From assembly GCA_030847615.1 (NCBI GenBank), contig JAUMIR010000001.1, positions 157,825,001 through 157,889,000 of the forward strand: a stretch of DNA of 64,000 bases, in the 5' to 3' direction. Positions within the stretch are counted from its first letter, which is position 1, and each line of letters begins with the position of its first letter. The position numbers and the translations under genes are program-made. The stretch comes from Gambelia wislizenii (lineage: Eukaryota > Chordata > Lepidosauria > Squamata > Crotaphytidae). Of this stretch, positions 33,843 to 43,964 are shown piece by piece. The notes beneath the pieces were generated by a model. The model was not told where the DNA came from, searched no databases, and worked only from the letters and a program-made list of their open reading frames with translations.

Positions 33843-33844
33843 CT

Positions 33845-34171
33845 CATAGAATCATAGAATCATAGAATTGTAGAGTTGGAAGAGACCACAAGGGCCATCC
33901 AGTCCAACTCCCTGCCACGCAGGAAATCATGATCAAAGCATCCCCGACAGATGGCCGTCCAGCCTCTGTTTAAAGACCTCCAAGGAAGGAGACCCCACCA
34001 TGCTCCGAGGGAGTGCGTTCCACTGCTGAACAGCTCTTACTGTCAAAAAGTTCCTCCTAATGTTGAAGTGGAATCCCTGTTCCTGGAGCTTGCATCCATT
34101 GCTCCGTGTTCCAGTCTCTGGAGCAGCAGAAAACAAGCCTGCTCCATCCTCAGAGTGACATCCCTTCACAC
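33845..34171 (-). mobile_element. CR1 3' end inserted in L2
   Basis: The terminal CATAGAATCATAGAATCATA repeat starts at about 33847, followed by GTTGGAAGAGACCACAAGGG and the C-terminal coding region on the minus strand (peptide with [20 protein letters not shown]). The equivalent CR1 segment at 39727 continues beyond the homologous break point near 34171. The insertion is 5'-truncated and splits the L2 reverse transcriptase. Confidence 0.9.
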
Positions 34172-34452
34172 TCTTTCTGTGCTAAACTGGTGCCTGGACT
34201 GGATGAGGGCAAACAAATTGATACTTAATCCAGACAATATACAAGTGTTCCTGGACAATTGAAAGACAGATCTGGGAACACAGATTCAGGCTGTGCTGGA
34301 TGTGGTCACACTGCCCCTGAAGGTGCAGTTTGAGTGTACTCCTGGACACAACCGGCAGGCCAAGTTTCAGCAATGCCCATGAGTGCAGTTGTACAATTAA
34401 AGCTAGTGCACCAGCTGTGCCTGTTCTTAGAGGTGTGTGACCTGGCCAGAGT

Positions 34453-34627
34453 GGACATTATCAGACTGAGCTAGTGTGGTGCCGTAATGACACTAGCGGA
34501 ATGCAAAACGATGCCAATATCAGACGATGACATCCTTTTGCGTTCCGCTGGCGTTACTATGATGTTCTATTTAATTGATGGGCTGAGCCATAAATAAATC
34601 ACCTGTTCTGTTTCTGTGCCGGCATTG
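34453..34627 (+). mobile_element. Family-A MITE, left part only
   Basis: Starts GGACATTATCAGACTG, then CCAATATCAGACGATGACAT (the inner end-like motif), CTTTTGCGTTCCGCTGGCGT and TAATTGATGGG. These match the left ~180 bp of 15644 and 56452. The right part is missing, and the sequence switches to 5S-like DNA at about 34628. Confidence 0.7.
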
Positions 34628-34724
34628 CTCATCCAAGTACTAACCAGAGCTCACCTTGCTTAGCTTTCAAGATCAGACAGGATCTAGTGCCTTTAGGGAA
34701 TTTAGGCCCTGGTGATATACAGTA
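34628..34724 (-). mobile_element. 5S rRNA-derived SINE head
   Basis: On the minus strand: CTAGATCCTGTCTGATCTTG, AAAGCTAAGCAAGG and CTGGTTAGTACTTGGATGAG. These match the internal promoter and 3' half of 5S rRNA (GAAGCTAAGCAGGG and GGTTAGTACTTGGATGG in the functional gene). Substitutions throughout and the lack of a proper end exclude a working 5S gene. A SINE3-type element is the best reading. Confidence 0.65.
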
Positions 34725-34758
34725 GATATAGCTATAGACAGATATACCATGTTTTTCT

Positions 34759-35085
34759 CTGCACAAGAGAATAAATGGACACAAATCAGACATTAGATAT
34801 GGCAATACCCGAAAGCCAGTGGCAGAACATTCCAACCTTCCTGGACATACAGTAGGGGATTTACAGGTCACAATCCTTGAACAAGGAAATTACAAAGGAA
34901 GACTAGAAAGAGAAACAGTTGAATTGAATTATATTCACAAATTCCAATCCTTTAGTAGCGTTATAAACAAAAACATGGCTTCATGGTACACTACATATAT
35001 TAATATGAGTCCTTGCTATTGCTCGTTTAACAAAAGGAATTTTCTCAGAGTTTTGAACCCAAGAAAACTGACTGACTTTTGGTAA
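34759..35085 (+). pseudogene. Penelope-like element, GIY-YIG C-terminal remnant
   Basis: The frame from 34759 reads LHKRINGHKSDIRYGNTRKP, then a VAEHSNLPGHTV segment, LQVTILEQGNYKGRLERET and ELNYIHKFQSFSS. This is the C-terminal part of the GIY-YIG endonuclease domain of Penelope-like reverse transcriptases, with the GHK, EH..PGH and E..YI.K positions kept. Homology ends near 34980, and the open frame runs on to a stop at 35083-35085. The reverse transcriptase part is absent. GIY-YIG cuts target DNA to prime insertion. It cannot act here. Confidence 0.75.
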
Positions 35086-35099
35086 GCAGATTTATTGCT

Positions 35100-35335
35100 T
35101 TCACACATCAGCACTAACTGACCACAATAAATATCTGAAAGACCTGTATCACTTTATGCAGCCCTTTGAAAATTAAGAGCAAGGGACATGATTTGCTCCT
35201 TTCTGGATCCTATTACATTCTATCCCACTCCTACAACTGTATAAATATGCTTCATACCTGAGGCCTTAATATCACTCTACCCTGCATCTGCATCCACGGA
35301 AAGCTCATGCTAAAATAAAAACAAGTTAGACTTAA
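35100..35335 (+). mobile_element. Penelope-like 3' region
   Basis: Follows the GIY-YIG remnant and ends with TGCATCCACGGAAAGCTCAT, GCTAAAATAAAAACAAGTTAG. The 'CACGAAAGCTYATGC..AATAAA' design is the one seen without coding sequence at 27655 and 45950. This copy is what ties that repeat to Penelope-like elements. Confidence 0.55.
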
Positions 35336-35339
35336 AGCT

Positions 35340-36550
35340 GCCTCCACATACCTTTTTTCACCTTCCTCTTCTCTCCTCTTTTTAATCTTTTCATATTTTT
35401 AAGTAGAAACTGCCTCCTAAAGAGCTTTTGTTTCCATTTGTAGAGTTGCTGCCTTGAGAGTGGGCATTTACTCTCTTAAACGCAAATCTTATGAGCAAAT
35501 ATTTTCTTTCTTGAACCCCTTCATTCTGAATGTGTTGCTTTCTTTCAGGTGTCCCTGATGCCATTTCCAGACCTATTATGTTGTCAGAAGAATGAGAGAA
35601 CTTTGTATCTTTATGGTCAATCAAAAAAGCATTTGCATGAATCTGCCTGCAAAAATTAACCTACCTAGCTTGTGCTGCCATTGTGCTTTCTTCTGCTTTT
35701 CTCTTCAGGGTAATATTTTAAGCCAGACTCAAGAACAGATGAAACTTCACACTTTTGATCCAAAATGGGATGCACTGTATATTAGGATCTGCAGTCAAAG
35801 GTTCAAGGGGAAAATATACATTGCTATATATCAGTTCTCACTTAGCTCTTAGAATTTCAGGATATTAAAAACTCAGCCCAAAGGTATTGTAGTTAATTCA
35901 AAGGGCACCTGGAAAAGAAGCCATAAAACAAGTGATTACTATCAGTAAAGTGTGATAACAGCTGAAAGTATTAGAACCAGCCTCAAGAACCCATATTCTT
36001 TGGGCCAGGTGGCCAGTGAAAGCCTGTAACATAATATAATCCAAGTAAATCCTTTAAATGCACCAGTTCATACTGGGTAAGGACAATATGGTGTCATTCA
36101 TTTCACCAAAGTGACAGGCATAAACAGATGGATAGCCAGTCAGAAAGGGATTTACATTCTAGTTATGCAAAACTCGCAACATGAAACCTGACGCCATTCT
36201 GCTTTTGATACAAAAACAAACTCGGGCATGTTATGAGGGGTTCATAAAGATTTCAACCATCAGTCAATCTCTTACCCCATGAGGGAGTTTTTGTTTTGTT
36301 TTGTTTTGTTTTTGAAAACCCAGTTTAGGTTTTCCTGGTCCTATAACTGGGGAGTGAATATGTTGCCCTGTTCTTGGCTGATGGATATAACATGTTTCCT
36401 TTCCATCACTGTTGCTGAGGAAGAAACAGGATATAACCAGAAATGTCTCCATGGTAGTTTTAAGACTTGCAGCCTATCGCATCCCTTCTTTAAAAAGACA
36501 AGAAAGTCTGCATTTGTTAAAAGAGGCTCTTGGGTTAAATGAATTGACAC
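35340..36550. other. No gene seen
   Basis: Unique-looking sequence with a (TTTTG)n run at about 36290-36315. Short frames show no motif. Confidence 0.35.
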
Positions 36551-36552
36551 TA

Positions 36553-36881
36553 GGACTTTTTCGGATGTCTCAAATACAACACAAGCAGCCTCGTCACGTT
36601 GCGAGGCTGCTGCGCTGCAGGGCGTCCCTTTTGGATGACGCTCTCCCCTGCCGGTACTGTTGCGGTACCGCGGGGACATTTGAGCGTTATATTTCGCCGA
36701 TTTTTACTCACAAAAGTTGATCGTGATTAAAAACTGGCAAAATATAATGCTCAAATGTCCCCGCGGTACCACAACAGTACCGGCAAGGGAGAGCGTCATC
36801 CGAAAGGAACGCCCTGCAGTGCAGCAGCCTCGCAACGCGACGAGGCTGCTTGCATTGTATTTGAGACGTCCGAAAAAGTCC
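36553..36881. mobile_element. Family-B fold-back MITE, best preserved
   Basis: A 329-bp inverted repeat. The ends GGACTTTTTCGGATGTC and GACGTCCGAAAAAGTCC are followed inward by AAGCAGCCTCGTC / GACGAGGCTGCTT, GAGAGCGTCATCC and GGTACCGCGGGGACATTTGA / complement. The loop is near 36708-36728. Target site TA on both sides, the third base not matching. The overlapping frames on both strands come from the palindrome. GC-rich arms stand out from the AT-rich surroundings. Confidence 0.8.
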
Positions 36882-36884
36882 TAT

Positions 36885-38020
36885 GACTTGCTGGTTCCCC
36901 ATTCCAGGTCTGCTACATTAGCATATTTTGACATTGCAAGATGTATTTCTTGTTTGTTCACTTGTTCACAGTATGCTTATGTGGGAGAGAGTCTCATTGA
37001 ACTCATGGAAACTTTACTTTTAAGTAGACATATGCAGGGTTGCTCTTAATTCATTATCCCTAAGGTCCCATCTATATGAGGGTGGGGGACTGGATTGCTC
37101 CGCAGTAACATCAAATCATAGCAGCTGCAATTTGTCTTGGGGGGGGTGCCCTCAAAAGCTTTGAATGCTTGTCAGTCAAGATGGTGGGCACAAGTGACCC
37201 CCCCCTTTTTTACATACCTTAATTTGCCACTGCCAAACTTTTTTTTTTTAAAAAAAAGCTATTTCCTAAGTGCACTGGTGCGATATATTGCTGTTACAAA
37301 AAAAGAAAAAACCAACACCCCGTTTTCTTGTCTTATCATTCGTTTGCTAAGGTGAAAAACCAACATAATGGCTCTGGGCACTTGCCTTGTTAGCAAGCCA
37401 TGCTCCCTGTGCTTGTCCAGCCAATCAGGTTTGTGCTTCCTCTTGTATGGGAAAGCAATTCATATCAAATTTCCCAATGAGCAGGAATGTACATTCCTCA
37501 AGCAGTTTTTTAAGAACTCTGGGAAAAACCACCAAGGCTTTTCCTGTGGAATTCTTGCCATTTTGGGGGCCCCCGCCTTCACAATATGGCAGAACAACAT
37601 GGATTGCCATTAGGACAGGTCATTTTCTCCTTGCATTGCATGAGGAGTATATTTGCCATTTAGACAACCCCTGAGAGTACGTTAAGATCTACTGTCTTGT
37701 TCTTTCAAAATTCTGTGACTGGCACTTCTTGACCTTATTGTCCTCATGTCATTCCTAACTTCATTAAGGTGTCATTTGATTTATTGAGTAATTGATTTAC
37801 TTCATGTCTCTCGCAAAACTGAAGAGAGCTCACAACAAGATGAAAAAGCAAATAAAAATAAAATGCAGAAAGTTAAAACAGATAGAAAGTACTGTGCCAA
37901 TCTGTTAAAAGCCTCTCCCTCAGTAGCCAATCAGTGTCCAAAAGCTTGTCTGCATAAAAAGATATTTGCCTACCAATGGAAAGACTCCTGGGGAGGGCAA
38001 AGTTGTCCTTCTATAGAAGG
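36885..38020. other. No gene seen
   Basis: Unique-looking, with G8 and T9-type runs near 37139-37246. The overlapping frames at 37368-37674 show no recognisable domain. Confidence 0.35.
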
Positions 38021-38028
38021 ACACCAAG

Positions 38029-38891
38029 GGCTTGTCTACATGAACCAAAAATGCCATATTCACCCCAAATCTGGTACTGTCAGTCCAGACAATGTACGGC
38101 TACTTCTGGGGAGGATCTGGAGCTTTTGGCCCTTAACTTAACTTTGCCCAACCCTAAGTAAAGTCGGGGGAAAGTCCAATGTTTCCCGGAAACTCCAGAG
38201 TGACTTTGGGTTCTGTTGATGTGTGGACAGCTGGATGAGGTCCAGTTCAGCGGATCCAGTTGTCCACATGGCAAAAGCAGTACCATCCCTCTCACCCTGT
38301 CCTGAGAAGTGCAGGGAAAGTGATGGATTCTCATCAGAGCAGCCACTGCCACTGCCTTGCTGGCCATACAGCTCCTTGTGAGAGCCTGGCCAGGGGCATC
38401 ACTTCTGCTGAGGGCAGAATGGAGCATCCATGCAATCATTGAGGAGGGGGTAGAGTGCCCCCTCCCAGATCACATGGCTGGACGCTTCCTGGACATGTCA
38501 TAGCCAGCAATCTCACCCACCCACCCTCTGCCTGGCATGCTGAGGGCATAAACAGATGCCCAGACCTGTGACCAACAAGGAGGAGTTCACTCTACCCTCT
38601 CCTTGTTGATCGCATGAGTGCTCTGTTTCTACCTTCAGCAGAAGGAATGGCATGCCAGGCAGGCTTTCTACAGAGCTCTTCAGCTGGCAGGAAAGTGGCT
38701 GCAGTGTGACAACAGGGGATGGACCAGCAGAGCCAATATCGTGTTAGCCCAGCTAACCCTTGTGGACAACAATACACCATCACCCCGGATTGGCCCAGTG
38801 CATGTGGCTGCCATCATGGTCGATCTGGGGCCAGTCAGGAACATAATGCTCCTGACTGGGCCCAAGATTGAGCAGTCAATGTAGATGAGCC
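38029..38891. mobile_element. Long MITE, GGCTTGTCTACAT ends
   Basis: The left end GGCTTGTCTACATGA and right end TCAATGTAGATGAGCC are inverted complements with two mismatches and one indel. CCAAG lies on both sides (38024-38028, 38892-38896). The GC-richer interior has mirrored words such as CCCAGTCAGGA/TCCTGACTGGGC near the right end. It belongs with 55534-56053 by its ends. The interior codes for nothing recognisable. Probably hAT-related, but the 8-bp duplication expected of hAT is not evident here. Confidence 0.55.
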
Positions 38892-38897
38892 CCAAGA

Positions 38898-39722
38898 AAG
38901 CCTTCTGCCATGTATAATTTTACTTTCCAATATGTATTGATATGTTAAAATGTGATAGTGCCCCAGACCTGAGAAGGCGAATAATCTGCATTTTGACACT
39001 ACAGAGAGTACACAGGATTAAATGGTAATGCATTTACTGGATGAGGCAGGAGAGAACAGTAGTATCCAGTACTGGGCACCCAAAAATGATAATACAGGTG
39101 GCATTGTTCTGTTAATGGCTGTGGAAATGCTAGAGGAACAACTATAGCAAAGAACACCTGGGTTCATGAGGTAGTGATTTTGACATGAAGGGATTGTGAA
39201 ATGGCTTATGCAATAGCTTGCACAAGCAGTATTAAAGTACTGGCTTTGATACTTGTGCAAAGATGAAAACAAGGTTCTTTACAGCTTTGTGCTAATAGAA
39301 CGGCACCATTGGACAAAACACATGAGATCAAATAGGAACCTATAAGACACAAGTTTTAAATGTGGTGGATGTTTGTCAGAATTTCAAAGAACATTCAACC
39401 TTTCTACAACAGCTTGCAGACACTGTAATGACCATAACTTACTATGGGAAGAGTCACAAAAGTAATGGATATTCTAAACAGGCAAAATTTCTACACTGAA
39501 AATATTTCAAGAAGTAAACAATTTGCAACTTACATCTACATGATCTAGATGCATATTTATTTCAGTTTGTTGTATACACATGTTGTGCACATGTTGGAAA
39601 GCCACAAGTGAATGCAGCTTTCCTTTACATGTACATGAAGAAAAACCCAAGCAACACATATGACAATCTACGTGTGAGCGTCCCACATTTTCTGACACAA
39701 ATGTTCTCTCCAGGTAGGAATT
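38898..39722. other. No gene seen
   Basis: Unique-looking AT-rich sequence. Confidence 0.35.
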
Positions 39723-39726
39723 CTAA

Positions 39727-40462
39727 AATCATAGAATTTTAGAGTTGGAAGAAACCACGAGGGCCATCCAGTCCAACCCCCTGCCACACAAGAATCATGA
39801 TCAAAGCATCCCTGACAGTTGGCCATCCAGCCTCTGTTTAAAGACCTCCAAGGAAGGAGACCCCACCATGCTCTGAGGGAGTGTGTTCCACTGCCAAACA
39901 GCTCTTACTGTAAGAAAGTTCCTCCTAATGTTCAGGTGGAATCTCTGTTCCTGGAGCTTGCATCCATTGCTCTGTGTTCTAGTCTCTGGAGCAGCAGAAA
40001 ACAAGCTTGCTCCATCCTCAATCTGACACCCCCTTCAAATACTTAAATAGGACTATCGTATCGCCCCTTAACCGTCTATCTTCCTGACTAAACATACCCA
40101 GCTCCCTCTTTCCTCATAAGGCATGGTTTCCAGACCTTTCACCATTTTAGTCACCCTCCTCTGGACACACTCCAATCTATCAATATCCTTTTTGAATTGT
40201 GGTGCCCAGAACTTGACACAGTATTCCAGGTGAGGCCTGACCAAGGCAGAATAGAGTGGCACTATTACTTTTCTTGATCTAGATACTATACTTCTATTGA
40301 TGCAGCCCAAAATCGCATTGGCCTTTTTAGCTGCCACATCACACTGTTGACTCATGTTCAAATTGTGGTCTACTAGGACTCCTAGATCCCTTTCGCACAT
40401 AGTCTCGTTTAGCCATCCTGTATTTATGCATTTCGTTTTTCCGCCCTAAGTGCAGTGCCTTA
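39727..40462 (-). mobile_element. CR1 LINE 3' end, minus strand
   Basis: About 735 bp. The terminal ATCATAGAATTTTAGAGTTGG starts near 39729. It runs through the C-terminal region into the reverse transcriptase, ending near AAATGCATAAATACAGGATGG on the minus strand (about 40410-40430). The same subfamily as the CR1 piece inside the L2 at 33845. Confidence 0.9.
39801..40450 (-). pseudogene. CR1 ORF2 C-terminal part, broken
   Basis: The minus-strand peptide [20 protein letters not shown] is followed by [34 protein letters not shown] and [18 protein letters not shown]. It then shifts frame near 40068-40120, and resumes as [20 protein letters not shown] to [11 protein letters not shown]. This is the thumb and C-terminal region of the CR1 reverse transcriptase protein. 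Frameshift and 5' truncation make it inactive. Confidence 0.85.
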
Positions 40463-40464
40463 CC

Positions 40465-40810
40465 TGTTTGAAGAGAATCCATAGTTCCATGGTATGCTAC
40501 ATGCATTCCATGCTAAAAGACCTCAGTTTGAAAACTGGCCTCCTCAGATCCTAGGTAGCACATACTGAAGCCTACCTAGTAAGGATGTTGAGGTGAAGGT
40601 TAGATGACCTGGAATTCAGGCTCACGGGTCAAATGAATTGTTAGTATGATCTGTGTAGTTCCCATGAGACATTGGATGTTGTATGTAGATAAAAGCCCTC
40701 TATCCGCATGACCCAACATTCAAGGGAACTGAGCAAGAGAATGGGGTTGCAATTTCAGATATCCTAAATTCAGAACAGTACTTCAGTCAGTGTGCTAGTA
40801 TACACACTGC
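40465..40810. other. No feature recognised
   Basis: Short unique-looking spacer between a CR1 copy and a solo LTR. Confidence 0.35.
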
Positions 40811-40815
40811 ATTTC

Positions 40816-41245
40816 TGTCACATGCTTGCATTTCCAGACACAGTGACCAACAGTTTTAGAGTGGTCAGAAAACTTTATTGTCAGAAATCCAAGAATCGTA
40901 TCATACAAGGTTGTTGCTGAGAATTGAAACTTAAGGGCAGCACACTATATTCAAAGTATATTGCAATCTATAAAATCTGCTGGCTCAAATACCATTTGGT
41001 AACCATCATCCCCTGACATGACATTCCCTTACACCAGCCAGCCTCCTTTTCCTAGGCCAAGAATGCAGCTGCATTTTTATCTTTTATCTTTCCTCAGGCC
41101 ATCCAAAGCTGTTACAACTACCTTCCACAGTTGGCAAAGAACACTTGTTAGCAAGTACCAAAAAGCAAAACACAATGAGTATCAAGGTTACAGAAAAATA
41201 ACTGAAAATGGCAGGATTAGGCACTGTCAGGGACCAATCCTGACA
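40816..41245 (-). mobile_element. Solo LTR, TSD ATTTC
   Basis: A 430-bp element starting TGTCACATGC and ending AATCCTGACA, so the ends TGTCA/TGACA are inverted complements. Perfect 5-bp target duplication ATTTC at 40811-40815 and 41246-41250. On the minus strand an AATAAAG signal (within ATTTCTGACAATAAAG, about 40873-40889) lies near the 3' end, as expected in an LTR. No internal coding region is present, so recombination between two LTRs removed the body. A 5-bp duplication fits ERV-L-type or Gypsy elements. A second copy is at 53994-55312. Confidence 0.8.
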
Positions 41246-41425
41246 ATTTCACATAGGGACTGAAACAAATTTTGTTGGCCTTGACCATCTTGGAAGTAAT
41301 ATATCTGTCCCTCTGCAAACACAGAGGGAAAATACGTACTTTACCTTGAGTATGCAAGGCTTATGGTGCATTTCTGAAAGATAAAGTGTGCCCAAGCAGT
41401 CCAAAACATGCATAATTTTAAAATA

Positions 41426-41647
41426 CAGGTCAACCCCTGTATCCATGGATTTGGTATCCAGTTTTACTTATCCATGTCTGAAAAAAAATGTTCTCACTAA
41501 GCATTTCTAGGTCCTCCAATGTGATTCTATGGTCAACTTCCAGTGTTAATCTCATTGAAAATAATAGGGTTCCCTATTATCCATGGTTTCAGGTATCCAC
41601 AGGAGGATCTTGAAACATATTTCCCTGTGAATACAGGTGTCAACTTG
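41426..41647. mobile_element. Tigger-like MITE, second subfamily
   Basis: The left end CAGGTCAACCCCTG is preceded by TA (41424-41425), and the right end GGTGTCAACTTG is followed by TA (41648-41649). It shares TTCTAGGTCCTCCAA and CTATTATCCATGGTTTC with 27790-28043. Confidence 0.7.
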
Positions 41648-41666
41648 TAAATTAGGTACAGACTGA

Positions 41667-41997
41667 GGACATTTTCAGACGGCCCTTACCGTGCAAGCAG
41701 CCTCCGGAGCAGTAACGAGGCTGCTGTACAGCAAGAGGTCCTTTTCGGACACCGCTGTCCCTCTTCCATGACCATTCGTGGCACATACGTGAAGCTTTGG
41801 AAGCAGCTGCATCATGTTTCAATCACGGGCAACTTCCATGATTGAAATATGACGTGGCTGCTTCCAAAGCTTCACATATGTGCCACAAATGGTGACGGAA
41901 GAGGGATGGTGTCATCCAAAAAGGACCCCCTGCCGTGCAGCAGCCTTGTTACTGCTCCGGAGGCTGCTTGCGTGGTAAGAGCCGCCTGAAAATGTCC
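41667..41997. mobile_element. Family-B fold-back MITE, TSD TGA
   Basis: A 331-bp inverted repeat with ends GGACATTTTCAGACGGC and GCCGCCTGAAAATGTCC. Both flanks are TGA (41664-41666, 41998-42000), a perfect 3-bp duplication. The arms carry CAAGCAGCCTCCGGAGCAGT / complement and GAAGCTTTGGAAGCAGC / complement. The end sequence is intermediate between family B and families A and C. Confidence 0.85.
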
Positions 41998-42002
41998 TGA
42001 AT

Positions 42003-42700
42003 AAATAAATGCAATGTGGGAAGAAACCACCGTGTTTTGCAACACAATGCAAAACAATGATGGAATGAAAATCCAGGTAAGATTTGGTGAAACTCCATGA
42101 ATGGAGACTTGAACATTTTTCACATGCTTAGGTGCACATTCTAGAAAATAGTTTCACATTCTAGAATTCATGGGGTCAGGGGAGCTGAGGAGCAAGGCTA
42201 AGTCTTAATGTCAACACAGCTAAGTGTATCAAATCATTCTATAATACTGTACTTTCAAAAAGTCCCACTTAATTATTTGTGTTAAAGCAACACAAGTCCA
42301 TAACTAGTGAAAGAGAATGTCATGTATGAAGCACAAATTATTTCTTAAATGAAAAGGGGAGAAACTCATCTAATATTCACAGGGATGCAATGTCACATTT
42401 GTCAAAATTGGCTCAACTGCTCATAAGGCTATAGTAGTAATATGGGGTGGGGGGGAGCCTCTAAATCACCACAGAATTGTATCATGTGTGTGGATTCGGT
42501 GGAATAGAAGGAAAGACTACTTTCATCTGCTTGGCTCCATCTGTTACTGCATAGATAGCTTAACCATCTTCTTGGGCAAGTTCATGTTGCAGTGGAGGTT
42601 CATGTTAGGTTAGTTTCATATTTGTTTTTTGTTTGTTTTTTTCAGGAAATAAATTGCATATCAGAGAATTTCTGCTAGCTATGTGAAAGGTTTGACTCCC
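42003..42700. other. No gene seen
   Basis: Unique-looking, with a short G-run near 42445-42454. Confidence 0.35.
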
Positions 42701-42704
42701 GCCC

Positions 42705-42881
42705 CCTGGCAGCCATGGAAAGTGATCTTGGGCAAGTCACACTGTCTCAGCCTCAGAGGAAGGCAAAGGCAAATCCCCTCTAAACAAATCTTGTCAAGAA
42801 AACCCTGTGATAGTTTTGCCTTAGGGTTGCCATAAGTCAGAAATGACTAGAAGGCACACAGCAGCAGCAACAACAACAACA
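42705..42881 (+). mobile_element. tRNA-derived SINE, 5'-truncated
   Basis: Starts within the body (AAGTGATCTTGGGCAAGTCA), continues AGGAAGGCAAAGGCAAATCC and AAGTCAGAAATGACTAGAAG, and ends in a (CAA)n tail at 42868-42881. Same family as 6544-6735, with the promoter head missing. Confidence 0.7.
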
Positions 42882-42884
42882 TGA

Positions 42885-43850
42885 GAAAGGTTCGTTCTAT
42901 ACATGTAGTTAAAAGTTCCAAAATTTTCAGGTTCTACATTTATTACATGTTTTACTTTTAGTTATGTAATATAGTGGTTGCATATACTTTGAGAGAATAT
43001 GTAAAAGAAAAAGAAAAAAAAGAAAGAAAAACTTCGAGTTGGTTTTGTAATGTAACTTGATAAAAAAAAAAAAGATAATAAAAAAAAGTTCCAAAATTTT
43101 ATTCTTGGACTGGCATTCTCTTGGGGATTTATGCTGAGGTAAGTGGTTTTACATGTGCAGGAAAGATAATTAAACAGTTGCACAAGAGCTCACCAAGAGG
43201 CTGCTGTGATATTACCGCATAATGGTGCCTGTTACACAACTGTACCTACAGGAATGAGTGATGTGCATTGTGCCCTGAGCTGTGTTGGTGCTCATTGCCA
43301 GGCTTTCTGGCTGGTTCGCTTTTATGCATCTTCACAATTCAATGACAGAATTTTGTTGGGTCCCTGCTACTTAGTTACAGATGTGTAAAGTTACACACTG
43401 TGGACCATGATGTAGAATCTCAGCCTTTTCTACTTCCTATCAGAATGCTGATCAGATAACTCTATAGTTTTGGGAAGAAAATGAAGCACAGTTTCTTGCC
43501 ATAGTGTGCTGGATTTTTATCACTTTCAGTCCTATAACCATGATGCCTTAATGTATTCATTGGGTGAGAAAAATTATGTCCACATGTTCTTGGATGAGTG
43601 TATTCATGAGACTGATAGATTTCCACATGGCTAAATCTGTAACAATAGCAACAATTCCTACTATCTGGGGATGATGAAAGTTGTAGTCCAAACACATCTC
43701 ATGATCACTAAGTTGGGAAAGGCTGTCATAAACTATTAGGACTAGAGACATATTATCCAGTATAAGCTTCTATGTATAAAAAACTATTCTGTGAATCTTT
43801 TCTGTATTTCAATTAAGCCTTTGTGGATTTTTATAGCATTTCTACAGCAT
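42885..43850. other. No gene seen
   Basis: Poly-purine patches at 43004-43085 and a weak fragment near 43640-43730 (ATGAAAGTTGTAGTCCAAAC) of a common reptile repeat. No supported gene. Confidence 0.35.
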
Positions 43851-43852
43851 TC

Positions 43853-43960
43853 ATAATAATAATAATAATAATAATTATTATTATTATTATTATTTATACC
43901 CCGCCCCTCTGCTAAAAACAATCGGGCCGGCTTCCAACAACCTAATCAGCTCTTCAATCA
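43853..43960 (-). mobile_element. LINE/SINE tail with AAT/ATT runs
   Basis: On the minus strand GGCCCGATTGTTTTTAGC is followed by AGAGGGGCGGGGTATAAATA and a trinucleotide tail. The tail changes from ATT to AAT units part way (43853-43874 AAT, then ATT to 43893), so the microsatellite is itself an inverted repeat. The GGGGCGGGGTATAAATA word is an L2-like end. Confidence 0.6.
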
Positions 43961-43964
43961 CTTT

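Larger units (their letters stand above)
33485..34450 (+). mobile_element. L2-like LINE split by CR1
   Basis: The plus-strand LINE resumes across an insertion: the reverse transcriptase frame runs to about 33840, then continues at 34172 with VLNWCLDWMRANKLILNPD. Further homologous coding (VTLPLKVQF, LVHQLCLFLE-like with substitutions) runs to about 34440. A family-A MITE lies immediately after it. The LINE is older than the CR1 copy inside it. Confidence 0.8.

Noticed and set aside
34628..34724. A functional 5S rRNA gene
   Set aside because: Only part of the 5S sequence is present, with many substitutions, and no T-run terminator or intact internal promoter.
36341..37049. Overlapping frames with similar peptides on both strands (CRYCCGTAGTFE-like)
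   Set aside because: The repeated peptide is the result of the two arms of the family-B palindrome.
37067..37090. GGTCCCATCTATATGAGG as another GGCTTGTCTAC-type MITE end
   Set aside because: Too diverged, and no facing end was found.
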